From Sulfitobacter sp. (GTDB taxonomy: Bacteria; Pseudomonadota; Alphaproteobacteria; Rhodobacterales; Rhodobacteraceae), in contig JAGXHD010000195.1 of NCBI GenBank assembly GCA_024636395.1, positions 1-9,194 on the forward strand: a DNA stretch of 9,194 nucleotides, written 5' to 3'. Positions 1 to 6,235 of this stretch are shown here, piece after piece. Numbering within the stretch: the stretch's first letter is position 1; the number at the start of each line of letters is the position of its first letter. The notes beneath the pieces are model-generated. The model made no database searches. It saw nothing but the letters and a program-made list of their open reading frames with translations, and had not been told where the DNA came from. Made by a program: the position numbers and the translations under genes.

Positions 1-126
1 ACCTTGATCCGCCTGTACCGATCTCAACAGCACAGTGCGCGAGATATGAAGCCACTTGACCTATCAAACAAAGATCCAGGGCACCAATGCTTATCCGCGA
101 CGGAGGAAACGACGAGCGCAGCCTGA
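1..126 (+). pseudogene. Possible tail of a serine-recombinase-like reading frame, cut by the left edge
   Basis: Frame 1 is open from the window edge to a TGA at 124-126, giving 41 residues with no start of its own. The first residues read TLIRLYRSQQHSARDM, which is the kind of sequence found at the beginning of the C-terminal helix-turn-helix of resolvases and invertases (a pattern like LY-sG-hs-a-dIA followed by GVSkaTvYR). After that point the match decays: the second helix reads LDLSNKDPGH instead of a normal recognition helix, and the remaining tail resembles nothing I know. It could be the decayed or frameshifted end of a resolvase gene lying to the left, the end of an unrelated gene, or chance. 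The resemblance is by eye and weak. Confidence 0.2.
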
Positions 127-544
127 AAACACCACTATGCCTCACCCAGAAATCATCTGCCTCTCCGCTCGCCTCCAACATCGCGGCAAGCATCCCTCGG
201 CGATCAAGTATTTACAGTGCGCTCCGAAACTAAAGCCTGATGTCACCAGCGTCCGGCGCGACCGGCACGTTCCAACATGTGCACTCAGGCATCCACAGGT
301 ACGCTCAGTCTTGCGACGTCAAGTGGGCACTCCCCGCCAAGGCACTCTCGGATCTGTGCCCGAATCTCGTGTTGACCCTATCGGCGTCACAACTGCGCCA
401 GCCCGTACACAGCGGCTCGGTCGCGAAATGGCTCCTCTGTGCAGCGCTCCTTGCGCTGTCTATCTAGGGCCTTGATAAGACGTTATGGTCCCGGGATCAG
501 GCCTGAGGTGCGGCCGTTCGGCAGCGCGAGGATTTAGACAGTAG
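127..544. other. Region without a convincing gene
   Basis: I see no gene on either strand of this stretch. The longest open frames (56-475 and 240-467 on the plus strand) lack a good ribosome binding site, have an Arg/Pro/Cys/His-rich composition unlike the neighbouring proteins, and match no family I recognise. The base composition looks less GC-rich and less codon-periodic than the genes to the right. No tRNA, repeat array or clear promoter stands out. A TTGATA hexamer at 472-477 could act as a -35 box for the peptidase gene, but there is no good -10 box at the right spacing. Confidence 0.5.
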
Positions 545-551
545 AAGGAGG
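545..551 (+). promoter_or_regulatory. Strong Shine-Dalgarno for the M20 peptidase gene
   Basis: The heptamer AAGGAGG lies six bases before the ATG at 558. It is a near-perfect anti-16S match at good spacing, and it fixes the start of the peptidase gene at 558 rather than at any of the later in-frame ATG codons. Confidence 0.8.
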
Positions 552-557
552 CGGCGC

Positions 558-1940
558 ATGACCCGCATTGAAGCGATCGATTTGGCGGCGGCTTATGTTG
601 ACAGCGGGCAGATGCAGTCCGATCTGGGCGCGCTTGTCGCGTACAAAAGCGAGAGCCAGAACCTCGCACAGGCCCCCGTGCTCCGGCAATATCTTGTGGA
701 AGCGCTTCAGCCGCGCCTTGAGGCCTTGGGCTTTGAATGCGCTCTCCACGACAATCCCACCGCAGGAGGCGGCCCGTTCCTGCTCGGCTCCCGCATAGAG
801 GACGAGAAATTACCGACCATCCTCACCTATGGCCACGGCGATGTCATTCTCGGTCAAGATGATCAATGGCGAGAGGGGCTTGAGCCGTTTGTGCTGACAC
901 AGGAGGGCGATCGTCTCTACGGGCGGGGCGCTGCAGACAACAAGGTGCAGCATCTGATCAACATCTCGGCCCTCGAGGCCGTATTGTCCGCGCGCGGCAG
1001 GTTTGGCTTCAACGTCAAGATCGTGATGGAGACGAGCGAGGAAATCGGCTCACCGGGGTTGAAGGAGATGATGACGCTGCACCGCGATGCGCTGGCATCC
1101 GATGTGCTTATCGCATCCGACGGACCACGGTTGAGCGCCGAGCGACCGACGATCTTCATGGGCTCGCGCGGCGGGATCAGCTTCGATTTGCTGGTCGATT
1201 TGCGCGAGGGCGCCCATCATTCGGGCAATTGGGGCGGCCTGCTAGCTGATCCCGCAATCCTTCTGGCCCACGCGCTGGCCAGCATCACGGACGCACGCGG
1301 CCAGATCCAGATCCCCGAATGGCGCCCCACCAGCCTCACGCCGCTGGTGCGCGCGGCGCTGCGCGATCTACCCGTGGGCACCAATAGCACGCCTACGGTC
1401 GACACCGACTGGGGCGAGCAAACCCTTTCCCCCTCCGAGCGCGCCTACGGCTGGAACAGTTTTGCAGTGCTTGCGATGAAATCAGGCGTGCCCGAAGCAC
1501 CGGTCAATGCCATATCGGCGCACGCCCGCGCCCACTGCCAGCTGCGCTATGTCGTCGGCACCGATGCGCAGGACGTCCTGCCGGCCCTGCGCCGCCATCT
1601 GGATGCGCGCGGGTTCAAACAGGTTCAAATCGTACCGCAAGACAAAGGCATCTTTGCCGCCACCCGTCTGGACCCCGATCACCCCTGGGTCGATTACGTG
1701 CGCGCGTCGCTCAAGCGGACCAGCGGGGATGATCCTCACGTGCTGCCCAATCTGGCGGGCTCACTGCCAAATGACTGCTTTGCGGATACTCTGGGCCTGC
1801 CGACGATCTGGATCCCCCATAGTTATATGGGCTGCAACCAGCACGCCCCGAACGAGCATGTTCTCATCCCCCTGTGCCGTCAGGCCGTGCAGAACATGGC
1901 GGGGCTGTTCTGGGATATCGGCACTGGTTGCCCTCAGTAG
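558..1940 (+). CDS. M20-family metallopeptidase / dipeptidase (460 aa)
   Basis: This is a cytoplasmic zinc-dependent amidohydrolase or dipeptidase of the M20 (PepV/carnosinase/ArgE) superfamily; no signal peptide is seen. The metal ligands are all recognisable: HGD with H93 and D95, GRGAADNK with the bridging D127, the catalytic pair E161-E162 in ETSEE, D188 in ASDGP, and H429 in NQHAPNEH near the C-terminus. AHHSGNWGG around residues 219-227 matches the HSG-(x)-GG motif of the lid/dimerisation domain, which spans roughly residues 200-320. GSLPNDCF near 401-408 corresponds to the substrate-binding GGSIP-type loop. The length of 460 aa is normal for the long M20 dipeptidase branch, and the protein looks intact and active. 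The start is supported by AAGGAGG six bases upstream. The gene stands alone on the plus strand and its end overlaps the convergent gene at 1934-2356 by 7 bp. The substrate cannot be read from the sequence: peptides, N-acyl amino acids and carbamoyl compounds are all possible in this family. Confidence 0.93.
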   Translation: MTRIEAIDLAAAYVDSGQMQSDLGALVAYKSESQNLAQAPVLRQYLVEALQPRLEALGFECALHDNPTAGGGPFLLGSRIEDEKLPTILTYGHGDVILGQDDQWREGLEPFVLTQEGDRLYGRGAADNKVQHLINISALEAVLSARGRFGFNVKIVMETSEEIGSPGLKEMMTLHRDALASDVLIASDGPRLSAERPTIFMGSRGGISFDLLVDLREGAHHSGNWGGLLADPAILLAHALASITDARGQIQIPEWRPTSLTPLVRAALRDLPVGTNSTPTVDTDWGEQTLSPSERAYGWNSFAVLAMKSGVPEAPVNAISAHARAHCQLRYVVGTDAQDVLPALRRHLDARGFKQVQIVPQDKGIFAATRLDPDHPWVDYVRASLKRTSGDDPHVLPNLAGSLPNDCFADTLGLPTIWIPHSYMGCNQHAPNEHVLIPLCRQAVQNMAGLFWDIGTGCPQ

Positions 1941-2356
1941 GCATGGAACTCCAGCAGCATCGCGGTGCGCTGTTCGGTCAGCTCGCTCAAGCAGATAGAA
2001 TGGATCATGGGCCGGATCGAGCCGCCCTCATAGGGGCTGGAGTGAGCAACACATGCGGCATCGCGGTAGGCGAGCCATGCGCGTTGCGCGTCCAGCAGTT
2101 CCTCCCCCTTGCCGATCGCGTCCGCGAATGCCTTGGCGGGGGTCCATGCCTCATTCAGTGCAGCATCGGCCACTTGATAAGCCTCCGCCGCACACATGTT
2201 CATCATCATCTGCGTCTGCGGCGAGATGCACTCCGCCGCCGACTGTGCCTGTGCAACATTAATCATAACAGGCGCCGAAAAGAACAGCACCGCACCCGTT
2301 AGCACCGCCAGAAGACCGCTCAAACGGCTCCGATACCTTATTGATACGCATCCCAT
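1934..2356 (-). CDS. Exported LprI-like (DUF1311) small protein (140 aa)
   Basis: This is a small secreted protein with the hallmarks of the LprI N-terminal/DUF1311 family. A basic N-terminus (RYRSR) and a hydrophobic stretch at about residues 12-30 lead to a likely signal peptidase I site after AQA at residue 37. The mature part has four cysteines (C43, C55, C102, C122), suggesting two disulfides, and the family pattern of a helix with LNEAW near 67-71 followed by QRAWLAYRDAAC at 91-102. The Mycobacterium LprI protein inhibits lysozyme, but most proteobacterial members have no tested function, so the role here is open. The ATG at 2356 is preceded by a GGGGGAG-like ribosome binding site. The gene starts 44 bp after the ATPase stop codon and reads in the same direction, so it may be the last gene of that operon. 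No lipobox is present: C3 precedes the hydrophobic core. Confidence 0.82.
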   Translation of the reverse strand: MGCVSIRYRSRLSGLLAVLTGAVLFFSAPVMINVAQAQSAAECISPQTQMMMNMCAAEAYQVADAALNEAWTPAKAFADAIGKGEELLDAQRAWLAYRDAACVAHSSPYEGGSIRPMIHSICLSELTEQRTAMLLEFHAY

Positions 2357-2400
2357 CCACTGCTCCCCCGCTGGCTCATTGCCAGATCAGAAAACCACGC

Positions 2401-5034
2401 TCATCCCTCTTGCACAACATCAACATGAGGCCGTGTGCCGCCCAGCCCGGCAAAAGCCATCTGGCGGCATGTGAAAACGATCACCTGCTGGTCTGCGGCA
2501 ACCCGGTGAAGGGCGGTGAACATTGCCGTGATACGGGTGTCGTCGGAATAGACCAGCGCATCGTCCAGAATGATCGGCATCGGCTTGCCCTGCCGTGCGA
2601 ACAGCCGCGCGAAGGCAAGACGGGTGAGGATCGCAATCTGCTCCTGAGTGCCGCCGCTGAGCCTGTCCATCTGCTCCTCCGCGCCACCGCGCGCCAGTCC
2701 CTGCGGCAGCAGAGATGCAGGATCGAAACTCAGTGCAGCATCCTCGTGCAGCAGGGCCAGCAGCGGCGCAAGTTCGCGCTGCACCGGCTCGAAGTATGCG
2801 GCCTGTGCTGCTCCGCGTTTGGCGCGCAGGGCGTCGAGCAGCATCCGCAGCCCCGCCGCCTCATGGGCAAATCGCGCGGCCCGCTCGGTCGCTGCCTGCA
2901 TGAGACCTTCCGCTTCGTCGCGTTTTTCTTCCACGCCGTCCTCCGCGCGGGTGCGGATCACGGCACTCAGGCCGGCGGCCCGGGTGCGCAACTGGCCGCG
3001 CTCCTCGCGGGCGTTTTCGGCGGCCGACTTCGCGCGGTTGAGATCTGCCGTAGCGCTGGCGAGATCAGGGGCGGCGCCCCGCAGGGCATCCACAGCCTCC
3101 TGTGCATCCTGCGCGGCGACCTGCGCTGTGGCAAGATCGCGGGCCATTTCCGCCCGGCGCGCAGGAAAGGTCTGCGCATCACCGTAAGCGGCGGCAGCTG
3201 TTTCGAGCACCGCCTGCGCAGCAGCATACGTGGCCTGCGCGCGGGCGTGGGCGGCACGGGCCGTATCGCGGGCATCGCGGGCGCCCTCATAGTTGAGCCG
3301 GGCCGCATCATCCTCGTCACGTGCTTCATCCAACCTGCGTGCGAGTTCTGACGGATCGACGGTGGTTTCTGCGGGGGTTGCGCTCAGCTCTGCGAAGGCG
3401 GTCATGGCGACACCTGCGGCCTGCCGGATCGCCTCGATCCCATCGGGCGCAAGTGTCTCGATCACACTCGAAAGAAGGGCAATACGCGCCTCAATCTCGA
3501 CGCGCCGGGCCACATCCGCCCGTGCGGCTGCCATATCCTGCATCCCGACAGCCCCAAGGGCATCATCCAGACGGCTGTGCGCGTGGTCCACCACAGACAT
3601 ATCCGCCGCAGCGGCACCCGGATCGATGGTAATCTGCCCTATACCTTCCAATTCAAACATCTGACGCCGGACGATGCTGTGCATCCCTGCGTCGAGTGCG
3701 GTCCCATCCGACGAGATGCGCGCCGCACCGTCATAGGTGATCTGTACCTCTACGCCACCGGCCGCAAGATCAGCCCGCGCACGGGTAAGGGCCGCCTGCG
3801 CATGCTCGAGCCCCGCTAAGGCGTCTTGCGTGACACGGCAGCCGCCGAGCGTTGCCATCGCCTGCTCGAGATCAGCGTGCTTTTCCTCGATCTGTGCCAA
3901 ACGTGCAGCCCATTGCTCGGCCTTTTCCGCGGCATTCTTGCGCAACACGTCCTGCCGAGCCGCCTCACGCGCCTGCGTTGCAGCAGCGAGCGCCTTTGCC
4001 GCCTGCACCCCCTGCGCCTGTGCGGCATCGGCGTTGCGCTCGGCCCCGCGAAGATGCCCTTCGGTTTCGGTCAGGGCGGCCTGCGCTGATTTCAGCGCCC
4101 GCTGCGCCGCCTCGAAATTCTGCGCGGAGGTGATGGCCGTATCGAGCCGGGTCTGCGCCGCTGACTGCTCAAGATGACACAGCCGCACCTGCCCCTCCGC
4201 CTGCGCCAATCTGTCTGCGTGGGCCTGGGCCGCGTCAAACGCAGCCTGCGCGGTCTCCATGTCACGGGTCAGCGCCTCCTGGACGCCCGGCGCATCGAGG
4301 GCAGCCAAACGCAGGAGAATATCTCGCCTCTGCGAGAGGGCTCCGGAGAGCTCTGAACAAGCGGCCGCGAGTTCGGCGTGCCGTGCAGCATGCGCCTGCG
4401 CCGCAAGCTCGGCCTCCTTCCAGGGGCCGTTGGCCTTCGCCTGCCCGCCCGCCGTGGCGAGCCGCGCGAGAGCTTGGGTTGCCGCATCGATCACCCGATC
4501 CATGCGGCGCCCGCCTGTGATCATGTCGATTTCGCCCGCCACTGACGACAGTAGGTTCTGGCGCGCGCCAAGGAGGTTCTCACGCTCGCGTGCCGTGCTC
4601 GTCTCTGGTTCCAGCGCCGTCACGCCCTGCCGTACCCAGAGCAGACCCGCAGGCCCTTCCAGCCCCGTGCCCATCAGCTGTGCAATCCAGTTCTCGGCTT
4701 CGTCATCGAGGGCCATCAGCGTACCTGACGCGTCGTGTACCGATGCCCGCTTTTGCGCCAGATAGGATTTCGTGACCGTGAAGTAGCCCTCGTCCAATTC
4801 GATCTCGGCGCTGATCTTCACCGCTCCACCCGCAGCAGACTGCAAGGATCTGACCTCGCGCGTGGCAGCGCCGTATCTCAGGAAGAACAGTGCGTGCAAT
4901 GCATCGAAGAAGGTCGATTTGCCGAACTCATTGGCCTGCGCCACTACACTGACACCGTCACCGATCCCGGTGATGCTGGCGGTCTGACCCGCGAACTTGC
5001 GGACGTTCGTAAGCGTCAGGCTGCGCAGTTTCAT
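2401..5034 (-). CDS. SbcC/Rad50/YhaN-like AAA (SMC-type) ATPase (877 aa)
   Basis: This is the ATPase partner of the metallophosphoesterase encoded just upstream, predicted to act with it on DNA ends or secondary structures during repair. The N-terminal lobe starts MKLRSLTLTNVRKF and carries a Walker A ending in GKST at residues 38-41 (ANEFGKST). Two Ala/Glu/Arg-rich coiled-coil arms follow, at about 205-425 and 480-745. The C-terminal lobe has the ABC signature LSGGTQEQ at 792-799, a Walker B IILDDALVYSD at 821-831, and VIVFTCRQ near 851-858. The LDDALVYSDD form of Walker B is closer to YhaN-type ATPases than to E. coli SbcC. The only cysteines are C226, C286, C399 and C856, so there is no CxxC zinc hook; a short beta-like segment at about 427-471 sits where a hook or hinge would be. 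At 877 aa it is shorter than E. coli SbcC (about 1050 aa). The start ATG overlaps the stop of the nuclease gene (ATGA), and the Shine-Dalgarno is weak, so translation is probably coupled. Confidence 0.88.
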   Translation of the reverse strand: MKLRSLTLTNVRKFAGQTASITGIGDGVSVVAQANEFGKSTFFDALHALFFLRYGAATREVRSLQSAAGGAVKISAEIELDEGYFTVTKSYLAQKRASVHDASGTLMALDDEAENWIAQLMGTGLEGPAGLLWVRQGVTALEPETSTARERENLLGARQNLLSSVAGEIDMITGGRRMDRVIDAATQALARLATAGGQAKANGPWKEAELAAQAHAARHAELAAACSELSGALSQRRDILLRLAALDAPGVQEALTRDMETAQAAFDAAQAHADRLAQAEGQVRLCHLEQSAAQTRLDTAITSAQNFEAAQRALKSAQAALTETEGHLRGAERNADAAQAQGVQAAKALAAATQAREAARQDVLRKNAAEKAEQWAARLAQIEEKHADLEQAMATLGGCRVTQDALAGLEHAQAALTRARADLAAGGVEVQITYDGAARISSDGTALDAGMHSIVRRQMFELEGIGQITIDPGAAAADMSVVDHAHSRLDDALGAVGMQDMAAARADVARRVEIEARIALLSSVIETLAPDGIEAIRQAAGVAMTAFAELSATPAETTVDPSELARRLDEARDEDDAARLNYEGARDARDTARAAHARAQATYAAAQAVLETAAAAYGDAQTFPARRAEMARDLATAQVAAQDAQEAVDALRGAAPDLASATADLNRAKSAAENAREERGQLRTRAAGLSAVIRTRAEDGVEEKRDEAEGLMQAATERAARFAHEAAGLRMLLDALRAKRGAAQAAYFEPVQRELAPLLALLHEDAALSFDPASLLPQGLARGGAEEQMDRLSGGTQEQIAILTRLAFARLFARQGKPMPIILDDALVYSDDTRITAMFTALHRVAADQQVIVFTCRQMAFAGLGGTRPHVDVVQEG
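5031..5034 (-). promoter_or_regulatory. ATGA stop/start overlap joining nuclease and ATPase genes
   Basis: On the minus strand the bases read ATGA: the ATG starts the ATPase gene and the overlapping TGA ends the metallophosphoesterase gene. With no strong Shine-Dalgarno in front of the ATPase, the overlap suggests translational coupling and balanced synthesis of two subunits of one complex. Confidence 0.85.
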
Positions 5035-6170
5035 GGCTCGATCTCAGCCACGAAGGAAAAGAGCTGCGACAGTGCGGTAGAGGCCACCCGGCGGTCGGCG
5101 GCGGAGAGATCGTTGTCCTGCGCGGTGTGGGCCAGCGCCTGCGCCGCTTGCCGCAGCGCGCCGCCCGAAGGATCGATTGCGTCTAAATCGGTGGCATCAT
5201 GGGACAGGCGTATACCATAGAGATCTTTAGTCAGGGTCAGGAAATCAGGCGCGGTACGGTCCAGCGCCAGTGATAGATCCTGCATCTGCTGCACGCCCAG
5301 ACGACCCTGCGCGATCACGTGCAGCAGCGTATTACGGCGCGCATCGAGTGGCGGCAAATCCTCCCTGATCAGCAAGGCACAATCATCCTGCGGGGTCAGG
5401 TCAAGCGTGAGGCGGTGCCAGTTGATCTCACCCGTCCGCACGGATGTGACCTCAGGCGCAGCTCCGGCCGCCGCGATCTGCACCCGAAGTGCCGTGCCGC
5501 TGTGGGCGTGCTTGAAGCTGTCAGGTTCGGGGGTGCCCGAGTACCAAGTGTTTGCGTTTACCCTGATCTGGCCGTGCCAATCACCAAGCCCCAGATAATC
5601 AAGGCCCGCAAGGCGCGCACGATCTGGCGCGATGGTACCGCTGGGCCCCACAGCAGCAACGCTGCCGAGATTTGCAAAATCATGGATGCCACCATGGCCG
5701 AGGCCAACCCGGATCGCACCCTCGGGCGTGGCCTGGCCCATATCCACTGTAAGGTCGCGGCCGGGATTGCGTGTCGTACAGGGCGCGGGCAGCAGCCGCG
5801 CCTGCCCCAGCACCACAGGCTCCGGCGTTAGCGCGAGGATGACGTTGTCAGGCTTCTCGCGGGTGATAGTCTGCCACAGCTCGCTTGCGGCGAGGCTGTC
5901 GTGATTGCCCGGCATCAGCACCCATGTGATATCACCAGCCTGCGCCATCGCGTTGAGCGCCTGCCGCGTGATCGCAGGGGCCGGTGTTTCCTGATCGAAG
6001 GTATCGCCAGCCAGAAGCACGGTTTGCGCGCCCGCATCACGCGCGGCCTGCGCCAATCGCGCGAGGGCCCCGTGGCGCGCTTGCCGCAACCGGCCGCGCA
6101 CATCCTCCGCGTGGCGGCCAAAAGGCTTTCCAAGATGCAGATCGGAGCTGTGGATGAAACAAAACATCAC
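5031..6170 (-). CDS. SbcD/Mre11/YhaO-like metallophosphoesterase, DNA repair exonuclease subunit (379 aa)
   Basis: This is a calcineurin-like phosphoesterase of the Mre11/SbcD type, expected to be the Mn2+-dependent nuclease subunit paired with the ATPase downstream. The phosphoesterase motifs appear in order: SSDLHLG (D10, H12), LLAGDTFD (D56, D59), MPGNHD (N89, H90, D91), GLGHGGIH (H159) and LGLGDWHG (D197, H199), followed by WYSGTPEPDSF, the equivalent of the YPGS motif. The last metal motif is GDWH rather than the usual GHxH, so the first histidine is replaced by aspartate. The C-terminal part, about 245-379, is the less conserved capping and ATPase-interaction region. The frame can start at GTG (6168-6170) or at the adjacent ATG (6165-6167). 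An in-frame TGA at 6177-6179 excludes anything earlier, and a weak GAAAG ribosome site favours the ATG slightly. The gene follows dctM by 65 bp on the same strand. It is co-translated with the ATPase through a 4-bp overlap. The family assignment is firm; the exact DNA substrate is not known from sequence. Confidence 0.88.
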   Translation of the reverse strand: MMFCFIHSSDLHLGKPFGRHAEDVRGRLRQARHGALARLAQAARDAGAQTVLLAGDTFDQETPAPAITRQALNAMAQAGDITWVLMPGNHDSLAASELWQTITREKPDNVILALTPEPVVLGQARLLPAPCTTRNPGRDLTVDMGQATPEGAIRVGLGHGGIHDFANLGSVAAVGPSGTIAPDRARLAGLDYLGLGDWHGQIRVNANTWYSGTPEPDSFKHAHSGTALRVQIAAAGAAPEVTSVRTGEINWHRLTLDLTPQDDCALLIREDLPPLDARRNTLLHVIAQGRLGVQQMQDLSLALDRTAPDFLTLTKDLYGIRLSHDATDLDAIDPSGGALRQAAQALAHTAQDNDLSAADRRVASTALSQLFSFVAEIEP

Positions 6171-6190
6171 GCACTTTCAAAGATTTCGCT

Positions 6191-6224
6191 GCCCCGCGTC
6201 CTCCTGTAGGGAAGGATGCGGGGC
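6191..6224 (-). terminator. Hairpin between dctM and the nuclease gene, possible weak terminator
   Basis: Bases 6191-6201 pair with 6214-6224 to give an 11-bp stem, ten Watson-Crick pairs and one G-U, around a 12-base loop. It lies directly after the dctM stop codon in the direction of transcription. No clear run of T follows on the minus strand (AGCGAAATCTTTG), so it is a poor intrinsic terminator and might only stabilise the dctM 3' end or reduce read-through. The loop side contains an AGGAGG on the minus strand (6200-6205), but it is about 32 bases from the nuclease start, too far to serve it. Confidence 0.45.
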
Positions 6225-6235
6225 ATGCGGCAGTG

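Noticed and set aside
56..475. 139-codon frame in the left gene-poor region
   Set aside because: It has no ribosome binding site, an Arg/Pro/Cys-rich composition and no recognisable domain, so it is a chance frame.
2371..2385. Small inverted repeat CTGGC-TCATT-GCCAG between the ATPase and LprI-like genes
   Set aside because: A five-base stem is too short, and no T-tract follows on the transcribed strand, so it is not a credible terminator.
2341..3351. Long plus-strand open frame (336 codons) inside the ATPase gene
   Set aside because: It runs antisense to a protein with clear Walker A, signature and Walker B motifs, has no family resemblance and no ribosome binding site. GC-rich genes routinely leave antisense frames open.
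2401..6170. The nuclease/ATPase pair as a dedicated anti-phage defence system
   Set aside because: The motifs fit an SbcCD/YhaNO-type repair module, and the neighbours are ordinary transport and metabolic genes. No defence-island companions such as methylases, toxins or integrases are visible.
6200..6205. Minus-strand AGGAGG before the nuclease gene
   Set aside because: It lies about 32 bases from the only possible starts, has no start codon at useful spacing, and lies within a hairpin, so it is unlikely to be a working ribosome site.
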